Shown: one piece after another, positions 16,960 to 25,801 of the stretch
Layout of the letters: each line of letters begins with the position of its first letter
Numbering within the stretch: position 1 is the first letter of the stretch
NCBI GenBank assembly: GCA_021202075.1
Contig: JAJQDT010000147.1
Span: 26,324-90,323 of the forward strand
Direction of reading: 5' to 3'
Source of the DNA: Lachnospiraceae bacterium
GTDB taxonomy: Bacteria > Bacillota > Clostridia > Lachnospirales > Lachnospiraceae
Length of the DNA: 64,000 nt
Notes under the pieces: model-generated
The model's input: the letters and a program-made list of their open reading frames with translations, nothing else
The model's database searches: none
What the model was told of the DNA's origin: nothing
Position numbers and translations under genes: made by a program

Positions 16960-16990
16960 TTGTCCTGCATGACCCTTTCATGCAGGACAA
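16960..16990. repeat. Perfect palindrome between isomerase gene and galM
   Basis: TTGTCCTGCATG and CATGCAGGACAA form a perfect 12-bp inverted repeat with a 7-base loop, directly before the galM ribosome binding site. No T-run follows on the minus strand, so it is not a simple terminator. An mRNA-processing stem or an operator are possible. Confidence 0.75.
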
Positions 16991-17015
16991 AAATTATTTT
17001 TTCTGTATTGAGTCC

Positions 17016-18500
17016 TTACGCGAACGGATTCTCCGTGCGGTACGGTACGCTTGCCGGATGATTATAACCAATCTCGTCCGGGCAGACACCGATGAGCTTA
17101 AATACCTCGTACAGCGCCTTTCCATAATGGCCGAATGCCACCGCGCCGTGATGCGGGAAGTTCCCCTCGATCAGGACATGGCGGTAGAAACGTCCCATCT
17201 CGGGAATCGCGAAAATACCGATGCCGCCGAACGAGCGGGTCGCTACCGGAAGCACCTCGCCCTGTGCCACATACGCGCGCAGAATATTGTCCGCTGTGCT
17301 CTGCAGGCGGAAGAAGGTGATGTCGCCCGGGAGAATGTCGCCCTCCAGCGTACCGTTCGTCACTTCAATCGGAAGGCTGCGGGCCATGATCTTCTGATAC
17401 TTCATCGTGCCCGTCGTCAGCTTCTTCGAGCAGGTATTCCCGCAGTGGAAGCCCATGAATGTATCCTTCTGCGTGTAATTGAATTTTCCTTTGATGTCCT
17501 CTTCATAAATATCAGCCGGAACGCTGTTGTTGATATCAAGCAGGGTCACAATGTCGTCGCTGACACAGGTTCCGATAAACTCGCTCAGCGTACCATAGAT
17601 ATCCACCTCGCAGGACACCGGAATGCCTCTTCCGGTCAGACGGCTGTTCACATAGCACGGAACAAAGCCGAACTGTGTCTGAAACGCCGGCCAGCATTTC
17701 CCGGCGATGGCCACGTATTTGCGGTAGCCCTTGTGCGCTTCCACCCAGTCAAGCAGTGTCAGCTCATACTGCGCCAGCTTCGCGAGCACCTCCGGCTTCT
17801 TATTGCCCTCGCCCAGCTCCGCTTCCATATCCTTCACAACCGCCGGAATCCGCTCATCATCGGCATGCTGATTGAACGCCTCAAACAGATCCAGCTCGGA
17901 GTTCTCCTCGATTTCCACGCCAAGGTTATAAAGCTGCTTAACCGGCGCATTGCACGCAAGGAAATTCAGCGGACGCGGACCAAAGCTGATAATTTTCAGG
18001 TTCTGCAGGCCAACCACCGCGCGGGCAATCGGCAGAAAGTCATGAATCATATCCGCGCACTCTTCCGCCGTGCCGACCGGATACTCCGGTATGTACGCGC
18101 GGATATTGCGCAGCTTCAGATTATAGCTGGCATTGAGCATACCGCAGTACGCATCGCCGCGTCCGTCCATCAGATCCGCTCCGGACTCCTCCGCTGCCGC
18201 CACAAACATGGACGGTCCGTCAAAATGCTTCGCCAGCAGGGTCTCGGAAATCTCCGGCCCGAAATTGCCAAGATAGACGACAAGCGCCTCGCAGCCCGCT
18301 GCCTTGACGTCCTCAAGCGCCTGCACCATATGGATTTCGCTCTCCACGATACAGACCGGGCACTCATAGATGTCAGATGCGTCGTACTTCGCCTTGTAAG
18401 CGTCCACCAGCGCCTTCCTCCGGTTCACGGAAAGAGACTCCGGGAAGCAGTCGCGGCTCACCGCAACGATACCGATTTTTACCTTTGGAATGTTTTGCAT
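17016..18500 (-). CDS. L-fucose/L-arabinose isomerase family protein
   Basis: A 494-residue protein of the FucI/AraA-fold isomerases, which interconvert an aldose and a ketose using Mn2+. It begins IPKVKIGIVAVSRDCFPESL and includes LVVYLGNFGPEISETLLAKH, IRAYIPEYPVGTAEECADMI and a C-terminal GIGIFAIPEMGRFYRHVLIE. The neighbours, a xylulokinase-like kinase and an aldose epimerase, suggest a pentose or deoxyhexose pathway in which this enzyme makes the ketose for the kinase. GAGGAGG lies eight bases before the ATG. It differs from classical AraA and FucI, so the substrate is left open (arabinose, xylose or fucose type). Confidence 0.85.
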   Translation of the reverse strand: MQNIPKVKIGIVAVSRDCFPESLSVNRRKALVDAYKAKYDASDIYECPVCIVESEIHMVQALEDVKAAGCEALVVYLGNFGPEISETLLAKHFDGPSMFVAAAEESGADLMDGRGDAYCGMLNASYNLKLRNIRAYIPEYPVGTAEECADMIHDFLPIARAVVGLQNLKIISFGPRPLNFLACNAPVKQLYNLGVEIEENSELDLFEAFNQHADDERIPAVVKDMEAELGEGNKKPEVLAKLAQYELTLLDWVEAHKGYRKYVAIAGKCWPAFQTQFGFVPCYVNSRLTGRGIPVSCEVDIYGTLSEFIGTCVSDDIVTLLDINNSVPADIYEEDIKGKFNYTQKDTFMGFHCGNTCSKKLTTGTMKYQKIMARSLPIEVTNGTLEGDILPGDITFFRLQSTADNILRAYVAQGEVLPVATRSFGGIGIFAIPEMGRFYRHVLIEGNFPHHGAVAFGHYGKALYEVFKLIGVCPDEIGYNHPASVPYRTENPFA

Positions 18501-18598
18501 TTGTTTGTCCTCCTCGTTTTATTTTTCTCTTGATTATGTATATTTTTCAGCTTGCATTCCTGACAAAAGCCAATGTTATGGAACAAGCCGATAAATCA

Positions 18599-20134
18599 TC
18601 ACGCAATCACATCGAAAAGCGCTTTGCAGGCCGGATAGATCTGCTTAAACTGCGCGTATCTCGCCTCATACTTTGCCACAAGCTCCGGATCCGGCTCGAT
18701 CGTGTCCACCACCCGGACAATCTTCTGCGCGGCCTCTTCTACGGACGCATATTCCCCGCAGCCGACCGCCGCCAGCATCGCGCCGCCGAGTCCCGGTCCC
18801 TCCTCGCTCTCGATCACGTCCACCTTTAAATTCAGAACATTCGCGATAATCGTTTTCCAGAGCGGGCTCTTCGCGCCGCCGCCGCAGATTTTCGTGCGCG
18901 TAATCGAAATGCCCAGTGTCTTTGCCACCTCCAGAGAATCCCGCAGCGCAAATGCGACGCCCTCAAGCACGGCCTGCGTCATATCCGCGCGGGTCGTATC
19001 CATCGTCATGCCGATGAAAGTCGCCCGGGCATTCGGGTTGTTGTGCGGGGAGCGTTCCCCCATCAGATACGGCAAAAAGAAAACATGATTCTCGCCGAGC
19101 TTTCCGTTATCCTTTATCTCACCGGCGCATTCCATCCCCGCATCTTTACGGCAGAACGCCTTCGAATCCCGAATCTTCGCCTGCTCCGCCGCGTAGTCCT
19201 TCGTGCCGATGATCTCGTCCATCCACCATTTATTGCAGGACGCCGCACTGAGCATGCAGCCCATCAGATGATAATGACCGTCCGCGTGCGCAAACGCGTG
19301 CAGCGCATTGTATTTGTCGACGCCAAATTCCTTCGAAGAAATAAAAATCGTGCCGCTTGTGCCGAGAGAAATGTTGCACTGTCCATCGCCGACCGTGCCG
19401 GTGCCGACCGCCGCCGCCGCATTGTCGCCTGCTCCGGCTATTACCTTTACTGTATCTGAAATCCCAAGCTCAGCTGCAATCTCAGGGAGCAGCGTGCCGA
19501 CCACCTCATAGCTCTCGAAAATCCGCGCCATCTGCTCTTTGCGGACGCCGCAAATCTTGAGCATCTCCCCGGACCAGCAGCGATTCCTCACATCGAACAG
19601 CAGCATCCCCGACGCATCAGACACATCCGTGCAGTGCACGCCGGAGAGCCGGTATGCGATATAATCCTTCGGAAGCATGATTTTCTCAATGCGGGCAAAA
19701 TTCTCCGGCTCATGCTTTTTCAGCCACAAAAGCTTCGGCGCTGTGAAGCCCGCAAAGGCAATATTCGCAGTGTATTCAGAAAGCCGCTCCCTGCCAATCT
19801 CCTGATTTAAATACTCACATTCCTCCGACGTGCGCCCATCATTCCAGAGAATCGCCGGGCGGATCACCTGATCTTCCTTATCCAGTATCACAAGGCCATG
19901 CATCTGCCCGCCAAAGCTGATGCCCGCCACCTCGCTCCGGTCGCAGTCGGCAAGCAGCTCCTTCAGCCCGTCCATCGTCTGTGCATACCAGTCCCCGGGA
20001 TTCTGCTCCGACCAGCCCGGATGCGGAAAGTACAGCGGATACTCTCTGGAGACCGTTTTTTGAATCGCTCCGTCTGCTTTCATCAACAGCAGCTTCACCG
20101 CTGATGTACCCAAATCTACACCTATGTAAAGCAT
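18599..20134 (-). CDS. xylB: Xylulokinase (FGGY carbohydrate kinase)
   Basis: A 511-residue FGGY kinase. The ATPase-fold phosphate-1 motif is MLYIGVDLGTSAVKLLLMKA, the substrate-side Asp lies in AGAGDNAAAAVGTG, and the adenosine motif is CGGGAKSPLWKTIIANVLNL. GISFGGQMHGLVIL (residues about 70-83) carries the Met-His-Gly pattern of xylulokinases, so D-xylulose phosphorylation is the best guess. It lies upstream of the sugar isomerase (98-base gap) and galM, forming a small sugar-utilisation cluster without a transporter or regulator in view. GGGAGG precedes the ATG. Other pentulose substrates cannot be excluded. Confidence 0.92.
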   Translation of the reverse strand: MLYIGVDLGTSAVKLLLMKADGAIQKTVSREYPLYFPHPGWSEQNPGDWYAQTMDGLKELLADCDRSEVAGISFGGQMHGLVILDKEDQVIRPAILWNDGRTSEECEYLNQEIGRERLSEYTANIAFAGFTAPKLLWLKKHEPENFARIEKIMLPKDYIAYRLSGVHCTDVSDASGMLLFDVRNRCWSGEMLKICGVRKEQMARIFESYEVVGTLLPEIAAELGISDTVKVIAGAGDNAAAAVGTGTVGDGQCNISLGTSGTIFISSKEFGVDKYNALHAFAHADGHYHLMGCMLSAASCNKWWMDEIIGTKDYAAEQAKIRDSKAFCRKDAGMECAGEIKDNGKLGENHVFFLPYLMGERSPHNNPNARATFIGMTMDTTRADMTQAVLEGVAFALRDSLEVAKTLGISITRTKICGGGAKSPLWKTIIANVLNLKVDVIESEEGPGLGGAMLAAVGCGEYASVEEAAQKIVRVVDTIEPDPELVAKYEARYAQFKQIYPACKALFDVIA

Positions 20135-20294
20135 AAAAACCTCCCATCCTGTCTTATGTACAATCCCATGAACCGCCAGGCAACTTCCTGATCAATGCGC
20201 TGCCTTCCAACAGATTTGGGGCTGAAAATACCGTTCGCAAACTCTTAACGTGATCCCATCCGCGGCCTCTCTGATACTGTTGATGTTCTTTTTT

Positions 20295-21464
20295 TTAAAG
20301 CGAGCGCATCGGGCTGGTCAGCCAGTCCGTCAACTCGGTCAGAGCCTTTGAGAGCTCCTGCATCGTGGATATTTTTTTCTCAGAAAACCGTTTGAATGCA
20401 TCCTCCGGCCGCTCCTGTCCGGACGGCTCATCTGCCTCCGGCTGTGTCTGTCCGGACGGATATTCCGCATCCAGCTGTGCAAATGGCTCACTCGTCGCGG
20501 ATACTTCCCAAACCGCTTCATTCTCCAGAATCTGCTGATCCTCTTTCGCATCAGACATTTCCGGCTGCTCCGGCCTCGTCCCCGCCATTATACTCAGCAC
20601 ACGGTGGAGATTCTCCAGCTTCACGGAGCAATACTCGCCGCCATCTTCTCCATCGCGGGTCCAGGCCACAGGCTCCTCCGAACGGATTACAAGACAGCGC
20701 GTCTTAAAACGAATCACGTTCTTATTGCTCTCGTCATTCATCAGAAGCGCACCGATGGTCTGCTGCCAGTCAATCAAATCCACCGGGGTGCGCACAAGCA
20801 GAACCTCAAACAATCCGTCGTCAAGCTCCACATTCCTGCCGGGCAGTCCCTTGATGCCGCCGACCGAATTTGAATTTGACACCATACCGTATATAAAGTC
20901 GCCATTCCCGCAGAATTCGTCGCTCTCCACTTCAATCGAATACGAGCGCCAGCTGCCAATCCGCTTTACACCCTCGATGATATAAGCCGCATGTCCAAGC
21001 ACATTCTTCAACTCCTGCTTCGTCTGATAAGAAACATCGGTCAGAAGACCAAACGCCGCCACATAGACAAAATAATCGCGGTCATTAAAATGCCCGATAT
21101 CACAGCAAAACGGCTCGCCATCCACAATCGTATCCGCTGCGCGCTCCATCTGACGCGGAATACCGATGCTGCCGGCAAAATCATTCGTGCTGCCGGCCGG
21201 AATATAACCGACAGGCCGCTGCACACCGCTCTCCATCAGCCCTGTCACAACCTCATCCAACGTCCCGTCTCCGCCGCTGCAGACAATCATGTCAAAGTCA
21301 GCGGCACGCGCACACACCGTCTGTGCCGCATCCCGCACTGCTTTGGTCGGGTAAACCGTCACATCAAAATCTGCCATTGAAAACCGTTCGATAATCCGTG
21401 ACAGATTGAACCGAATCTGCCCTTTCCCGGATTTCGGATTGTACACAAACAACATTTTTTTCAT
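20295..21464 (-). CDS. Diacylglycerol kinase family lipid kinase
   Basis: A lipid kinase of the DagK/YegS family. The N-terminal nucleotide-binding motifs are MLFVYNPKSGKGQ and VCSGGDGTLDEVVTGL; VGYIPAGSTNDFAGSIGIPR completes the active site. The catalytic part is about 295 residues. An unusual C-terminal tail of roughly 90 residues follows, with a tandem Pro/Ser/Gly/Glu-rich unit (YPSGQTQPEADEPSGQERPE), then a short end (LTDWLTSPMRSL). I place the start at ATG 21464 (MKKMLFVYN); the track start at 21494 adds ten residues without a ribosome binding site. In Gram-positives DgkB recycles diacylglycerol in lipoteichoic acid synthesis; that role here is inferred. Confidence 0.9.
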   Translation of the reverse strand: MKKMLFVYNPKSGKGQIRFNLSRIIERFSMADFDVTVYPTKAVRDAAQTVCARAADFDMIVCSGGDGTLDEVVTGLMESGVQRPVGYIPAGSTNDFAGSIGIPRQMERAADTIVDGEPFCCDIGHFNDRDYFVYVAAFGLLTDVSYQTKQELKNVLGHAAYIIEGVKRIGSWRSYSIEVESDEFCGNGDFIYGMVSNSNSVGGIKGLPGRNVELDDGLFEVLLVRTPVDLIDWQQTIGALLMNDESNKNVIRFKTRCLVIRSEEPVAWTRDGEDGGEYCSVKLENLHRVLSIMAGTRPEQPEMSDAKEDQQILENEAVWEVSATSEPFAQLDAEYPSGQTQPEADEPSGQERPEDAFKRFSEKKISTMQELSKALTELTDWLTSPMRSL

Positions 21465-21647
21465 AAAAATCATCGCCTTTATTGTACTACGCATAAATGG
21501 GAATCACAAGCAAATTATTGCGAAACTTCTTCATTTTTCACAGATTTCGCAGACTGCGGGCAGCAAAACTGTCAAATTGTCTTTCACGGCCAGAGTGCAC
21601 AATTCGCTTTACAAATCAGAACATGCGCCCGTAATCGGATAAGGGAA

Positions 21648-21722
21648 CACTTCTCTCTCCTGTCCGCTGTGCGAGGCGCAAGCAGCATAGCAGCTAAATT
21701 CTACTCGTGCCTGTGTACATAA
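21648..21722 (-). repeat. Dispersed intergenic repeat R1, copy f
   Basis: Minus strand: TTATGTACACAGGCACGAGT, then AGAATTTAGCTGC, then CACAGCGGACAGGAGAGAG. It closely matches copy h at 53.2 kb. It lies downstream of the DUF1858 gene, after a GGAAAGGAAACG/CGTTTCCTTTCC inverted repeat (about 21725-21757). Confidence 0.7.
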
Positions 21723-21763
21723 CAGGAAAGGAAACGACCGCATGCCGTTTCCTTTCCAACCAG

Positions 21764-21976
21764 TCAACCCTGTGCCGCCTTCAGATACGTATTCAGACGG
21801 ATCAGCAGCAAATCCAGGTCAATCCCATGCACCATTGCCGCCTCCTCCAGAGACTCCATCTGCGAAGCCGGGCAGCCAATGCAATGCATTCCTCCCGCCA
21901 TCAGAACCGGGGCAAGTCCGGAATTGATCTCAAGGACTTCTCCAATCGTCATGTCTTTCGTAATGGTATCCGGCAT
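21764..21976 (-). CDS. DUF1858 redox-disulfide domain protein
   Basis: A 70-residue single-domain protein, [20 protein letters not shown] then MHCIGCPAS with a Cys-x-x-Cys pair, and a helical tail ([14 protein letters not shown]). It matches the DUF1858/TIGR03980 family, described as a redox-disulfide domain associated with the hybrid cluster protein. The track start at 22048 is too early; GGAGG lies eight bases before ATG 21976. A promoter is visible about 215 bases upstream. The exact partner is unknown; no hybrid cluster protein gene is in the window. Confidence 0.88.
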   Translation of the reverse strand: MPDTITKDMTIGEVLEINSGLAPVLMAGGMHCIGCPASQMESLEEAAMVHGIDLDLLLIRLNTYLKAAQG

Positions 21977-22187
21977 ATCTGTTCCCTCCTTAAATATAAT
22001 AAACGAATATAGTAAACGACGTAGGTCGCTTTCCATTGCGCCAGGCACGGGGATCTGCGTAAGCAGTCATTCCATAAGCGCCCGTGTGCATCTGTGATAG
22101 TGAGCAGCCATTCTTTTGCTGTCCGCTATCATTCGGCCGGACTTCTCATGCGCAGAAAACACGCGCCTCACCCCTGCCGATGCGACC

Positions 22188-22216
22188 ATTATAATATGAA
22201 AGCAACGAATGCGCAA
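22188..22216 (-). promoter_or_regulatory. Promoter of the DUF1858 gene
   Basis: TTGCGC (22211-22216) and a perfect TATAAT (22188-22193) with a 17-base spacer on the minus strand. The leader to the ATG would be about 200 bases and shows no riboswitch I can recognise. Confidence 0.65.
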
Positions 22217-22439
22217 GATAAATTTCCCCATCTTTCCTGTGGTGATGCCCCGCCATCCATCCAATTTACAGGAGATGATTTCAGTGACACTGAACGGAAC
22301 AGGAGATGAAAATCACAGCAGGCTTCGATAGTTGCTAAAATCGCCGCATGGATTCAACCATAACCGAAGTCTCTCCCCGGTATACTTATTTCTGCTGCAG
22401 TTGTTTTCACAAAAAAACATGGGATTTATCAGATTAGGC

Positions 22440-22468
22440 TTGTCTATTTTGATGATTTGTATTAAAAT
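22440..22468 (+). promoter_or_regulatory. Promoter of the ferredoxin gene
   Basis: TTGTCT (22440-22445) and TAAAAT (22463-22468) are 17 bases apart on the plus strand, about 55 bases before the start codon. Confidence 0.6.
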
Positions 22469-22524
22469 GAAGCAAAGATTCGGAACGGGTCTTTGAAAAA
22501 ATTTCCAATAAGGAGGATACTATC

Positions 22525-22695
22525 ATGGCATATGTAATTTCTGATGAGTGTGTTGCTTGCGGCACATGCGCAAGTGAGTGCCCGGCTGATGCAATTTCTG
22601 AGGGCGACGGCAAGTATGTAATCGATCCGGATGTCTGTCTTGAGTGCGGCACCTGCGAAGCAGCCTGTCCGACCGGAGCGATCTCCGCTGAGTAA
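22525..22695 (+). CDS. 2[4Fe-4S] clostridial-type ferredoxin
   Basis: A 56-residue electron carrier that is too short for the ORF track. It reads MAYVISDECVACGTCASECP through the first cluster motif and CLECGTCEAACPTGAIS through the second, i.e. two Cys-x2-Cys-x2-Cys-x3-Cys-Pro motifs, each binding one [4Fe-4S] cluster. It is the typical low-potential ferredoxin of fermenting anaerobes, serving pyruvate:ferredoxin oxidoreductase, hydrogenase or Rnf. AAGGAGG lies eight bases before ATG 22525; a promoter precedes it and a terminator follows, so it is monocistronic. Confidence 0.97.
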   Translation: MAYVISDECVACGTCASECPADAISEGDGKYVIDPDVCLECGTCEAACPTGAISAE

Positions 22696-22764
22696 GATCT
22701 TGCAGACCTGACAGAAGCCGCATGGTTTCCATGTCAAAGGATACATAACAAAGGATACTTCATA

Positions 22765-22820
22765 AAACAGGGTTCCTATTTTGACGAATACTTCATTCAT
22801 CGCTATAGTGACCCTGTTTT
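22765..22820 (+). terminator. Terminator of the ferredoxin gene
   Basis: AAACAGGGT and ACCCTGTTT close a long stem-loop that is followed by a T-run on the plus strand, 70 bases after the ferredoxin stop codon. Confidence 0.7.
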
Positions 22821-22872
22821 TTTCTGTTTTTTTCTGTTTTTTTCTGTTTTTTTCTGTTTTTTCTGTTTTCTC
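22814..22872. repeat. Tandem 10-bp TTTTTTTCTG repeat
   Basis: Four to five head-to-tail units of TTTTTTTCTG directly after the ferredoxin terminator, grading into a pyrimidine tract. Slippage-prone; no function is evident. The rest of 22696-23053 shows nothing else. Confidence 0.8.
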
Positions 22873-23053
22873 TCCCCTGTTCCCTTTCCCATCGCCCTGT
22901 CTTTTTCCCGCCCTGAGCAGCGATTTCCTTCAATATAATTCCATTTTGGGAACTATTAAGCATACTCATGCGAACTATTCGATTTCCGGCTCTGACAGTA
23001 AAATGAATTATAGTAAATCAGCATACAGGCAGTGCCGGATAGGTGGTGACATA

Positions 23054-23353
23054 ATGAATGCACAAAAGAGAATCAGAGAACTGATGGAGGAGCGAAACTG
23101 GAGCGACTACCGGCTTTGCAGGGAAGCCAACCTGTCCGCGTCCACGGTTGCAAATATGTTTGGCAGAAATAATGCCCCCACGTTACCTACGCTCGAGGCA
23201 ATCTGCAAAGCGTTCGGAATCACTTTATCACAATTTTTCGCTGAAGGGGAATCGGTTGATTTGACGGACAAACAGAAGCAGCTTCTCGCACAATGCGGAA
23301 AGCTCACCAACGAGCAGCAGGATGCGCTTCTCAAATTCCTGACAGCTCTGTAA
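23054..23353 (+). CDS. XRE family transcriptional regulator
   Basis: A 99-residue DNA-binding protein with a Cro/C1-type helix-turn-helix: WSDYRLCREANLSASTVANM (about residues 16-35) followed by TLPTLEAICKAFGITLSQFF. The C-terminal 35 residues form a charged helix (LTDKQKQLLAQCGKLTNEQQ), possibly for dimerisation. The track ORF extends 91 codons upstream through the poly-T repeat, which is not credible; ATG 23054 has an AGGTGG site seven to eight bases upstream. It is convergent with the MerR gene. The target is unknown; 19-base repeats lie just downstream. Confidence 0.88.
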   Translation: MNAQKRIRELMEERNWSDYRLCREANLSASTVANMFGRNNAPTLPTLEAICKAFGITLSQFFAEGESVDLTDKQKQLLAQCGKLTNEQQDALLKFLTAL

Positions 23354-23424
23354 AATTGAAAAGCTGCGCTTCACGACGTGTTTTTTTTCGGCGCCGAAAA
23401 TCAAATCGTATGGCTGTTAAGCAG

Positions 23425-23474
23425 CCAAAAGCAGATCATATGACTATTTATGGAACCAAAAGCAGACCATATAA
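23425..23474. repeat. Two direct repeats downstream of the XRE gene
   Basis: CCAAAAGCAGATCATATGA and CCAAAAGCAGACCATATAA, 31 bases apart, with a third shorter CCAAAAGC at the adjoining terminator. They could be binding sites, but position after the gene argues for caution. Confidence 0.6.
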
Positions 23475-23487
23475 TACTTAATTTGAA

Positions 23488-23521
23488 CAGCCAAAAGCCG
23501 GATCACCTCCGGCTCTGGCTG
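23488..23521. terminator. Bidirectional terminator between XRE and MerR genes
   Basis: CAGCC/GGCTG outside and AGCCGG/CCGGCT inside form a stacked stem with a short T-run on the plus strand between convergent genes. Confidence 0.65.
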
Positions 23522-23531
23522 TTTATCTTCA

Positions 23532-24299
23532 TTAGTAGAAGAATTGCCTTTCTTTTATTACATCCACCAGTTTTTGAAAAATCCCTCTTTTTGCAGGTGC
23601 AGACGCAGCACTCATGTTCGCTGCTGCCGCTTCCCGTCTGGCTGTCTCCTGTCTCAATTGTATGTACAAATCCTCGAATTCATCACGGATCAATTCCGTC
23701 AGATCCCGCTCCAGTTTTTCATTTTGCTCCGCAACTGCCTCACAGATCAGGCTGCGCATCATGGATTCAAAGCGCTGATAGTTGCCGCTCTCCGATGTGG
23801 GGATGATTGCATACTCCAGCTCCGTTTCCTCAGCGCCGGTCCGGCGCGCAGCGTTCTCTAATTCACCAGTGGATTCTGCCCTCGCCGGGTGGCATCCTCG
23901 CCCTTCGGGCGGGATATCCGCCGAGATCAGGCGAGAGGACGTTTCCTTATCGCCGATCAAACGTGCAGCGTTCTCTAATTGACCGGCGCATTCTGATGCC
24001 GTGCACAGGTGATTGGTCGTTTCCTCTTCCAACAGCATCTCCAACCGTTTCCCTTCTTCGGAATTCTCCATCAGCATGCGGATTGCCTTCAGCTGGATTC
24101 CCTTATCTTTTAGTTCCTTTACTTTCTGAAATGTCGCAATATTCTCCGCGCTGTAAATCCGATATCCCTGCGCAGATCTCCGGATGGAAAGATGCAGCTC
24201 ATCCTCCCAGTACCGCAGAACATGCGACGGCACACCGGTTTTCTGTACCGTCTCCGACACCGAATAAAGTTCCTGTCCGTTCTCCATCGATTCCCTCAT
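23532..24299 (-). CDS. MerR-type regulator with repeated linker
   Basis: A 255-residue protein with an N-terminal MerR-like winged helix: LYSVSETVQKTGVPSHVLRY then LHLSIRRSAQGYRIYS, as in chromosome-anchoring or cell-size regulators of Firmicutes. The first 75 residues are the DNA-binding part. Residues about 95-165 hold two near-copies of a unit (ECAGQLENAARLIGDKET and ESTGELENAARRTGAEET) separated by a stretch encoded by palindromic GC-rich DNA. The C-terminus is a long charged helix (EAVAEQNEKLERDLTELIRD), suited to oligomerisation. No drug- or metal-binding domain is present. GGGGGGAG precedes ATG 24299. The target is unknown. Confidence 0.82.
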   Translation of the reverse strand: MRESMENGQELYSVSETVQKTGVPSHVLRYWEDELHLSIRRSAQGYRIYSAENIATFQKVKELKDKGIQLKAIRMLMENSEEGKRLEMLLEEETTNHLCTASECAGQLENAARLIGDKETSSRLISADIPPEGRGCHPARAESTGELENAARRTGAEETELEYAIIPTSESGNYQRFESMMRSLICEAVAEQNEKLERDLTELIRDEFEDLYIQLRQETARREAAAANMSAASAPAKRGIFQKLVDVIKERQFFY

Positions 24300-24412
24300 A
24301 AAGTACTCCCCCCTGTCATCAAAACATGTCCGTCCATTCCGACATCTTTTATCCTAACCGGATTCCCTTATATAAGTATATGAAGAAGCAGAGAAAATAG
24401 AACCACAAAAGT

Positions 24413-24454
24413 AAAAAAAACGCCGGTTGCTGCCTGCCAATGGCAACAACCGGC
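24413..24454 (-). terminator. Terminator of gdpP-rplI-dnaB
   Basis: GCCGGTTGTTGCC and GGCAGCAACCGGC form a long stem on the minus strand followed by eight T, right after the dnaB stop codon. Confidence 0.92.
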
Positions 24455-24465
24455 ATCTCATATCA

Positions 24466-25800
24466 CTATTGCTTCTTCATATTCGCGAACTTGGTAAATC
24501 TTGGCAGCCAGGCCAGCTCAACGGTTCCGATGGGGCCGTTTCTCTGCTTGGCGATGATAACCTCCGCCACGTCCTTTTTCTGCGAGTCATGATTGTAATA
24601 GTCGTCCCGGTAGAGGAACATCACGACATCGGCATCCTGTTCGATCGCTCCGGACTCGCGCAGGTCGGAGAGCATCGGGCGGTGATCCGGGCGCTGTTCG
24701 ACCGCACGGGAGAGCTGCGAGAGCGCTACGACGGGAACCTGAAGCTCACGGGCGATTTCTTTTAAGGAACGGGAGATGTCGGAAATCTCCTGCTGCCGGG
24801 ATTCCGCGCGGCGGCTGCTGCCCTGCATCAGCTGCAGGTAATCGATTATGATGATATCGAGCTTGTGTTCCAGTTTGTATTTACGGCATTTGCTTCGCAG
24901 CTCCGTCACGGAAATACCTGGAGTATCGTCAATGATCAGGTTCGAGCGGCCGATGGTGCCGGCCGCCTCGATCAGGCTGGCCCAGTCGCTGTCACTTAAA
25001 TTGCCGGTCCGCAGTACCTGCGAGTCCACACGCGATTCCATAGCAAACAGACGATTGACCAGCTGCTCTTTCGACATCTCCAGGCTGAAAATGGCGACCG
25101 TCAGACCGTTTCGAAACGCCATGTATTCTGCAATGTTCAGTGCAAACGCCGTCTTTCCCATCGATGGGCGGGCTGCGATCAGCAGCAGATCCGACGACTG
25201 AAAGCCTGATGTCTTGTAATCCAGGTCAATAAAGCCAGTCGCCAGACCGGTCACGGTGCCTTTGGCGCGGCTCGCCGCCTCGATTTTATCCAGTGCATTC
25301 AGGACAATGTCCTTGATCGGGACAAAGTCTTCGCCTGTCTTCTGCTGAAGCACCTGAAAAATCTTCTTTTCCGCGTCCTCCATCAGGACTTCCGTCGTCT
25401 CTTTTCCTGCGTAACAGGCAGATGCAATATCCTCATTTACGCGGATCAGCCGGCGCATCTGCGCTTTTTCCGCAACGATCTGCGCGTAATATTTGACATT
25501 CGCGGACGTTGGCACGGATGTAATCAGATCACGCACGAACTCCATGCTGCTGATCTCAGGCGGGACGTCCTTCTCCTTGAGGCGGTTCTGCAGGGTAACG
25601 AGGTCGATGGGCTTGTTCTCACCGTGCAGCTCCACCATCGCCTCAAACAGAATCCCAAACTGCTTCTGGTAAAAATCATCCGGAGCGAGCAGCTCCGATG
25701 CGATGGTCACCGCGTCCCGGTCCATCAGCATGGCGCCGATGACCGACTGTTCCGCCTCTGTACTGTGCGGCATGACTCGCTTTAATAAATTTTCCTCCAC
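24466..25800 (-). CDS. dnaB: Replicative DNA helicase
   Basis: DnaB is the hexameric 5'-3' helicase at the replication fork. The N-terminal domain begins EENLLKRVMPHSTEAEQSVI; the RecA-like domain carries Walker A (ARPSMGKTAFAL, about residues 208-219), SLEMSKEQLVNRLF, Walker B (IIIDYLQLM) and PVVALSQLSRAVEQRPDHRP. Length (444) is normal. The start codon is GTG at 25800, one base after the rplI stop; a GGAG seven bases upstream sits in the end of rplI, so translation is coupled. It ends the gdpP-rplI-dnaB operon, a common Firmicutes arrangement. Confidence 0.97.
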   Translation of the reverse strand: MEENLLKRVMPHSTEAEQSVIGAMLMDRDAVTIASELLAPDDFYQKQFGILFEAMVELHGENKPIDLVTLQNRLKEKDVPPEISSMEFVRDLITSVPTSANVKYYAQIVAEKAQMRRLIRVNEDIASACYAGKETTEVLMEDAEKKIFQVLQQKTGEDFVPIKDIVLNALDKIEAASRAKGTVTGLATGFIDLDYKTSGFQSSDLLLIAARPSMGKTAFALNIAEYMAFRNGLTVAIFSLEMSKEQLVNRLFAMESRVDSQVLRTGNLSDSDWASLIEAAGTIGRSNLIIDDTPGISVTELRSKCRKYKLEHKLDIIIIDYLQLMQGSSRRAESRQQEISDISRSLKEIARELQVPVVALSQLSRAVEQRPDHRPMLSDLRESGAIEQDADVVMFLYRDDYYNHDSQKKDVAEVIIAKQRNGPIGTVELAWLPRFTKFANMKKQ

Positions 25801-25801
25801 C

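Noticed and set aside
16980-18533. 517-residue plus-strand ORF
   Set aside because: Shadow of the FucI/AraA-type isomerase gene on the minus strand.
23425-23474. Two 19-base repeats 31 bases apart considered as a CRISPR array
   Set aside because: Only two near-copies, spacer too short and no cas genes in the window.
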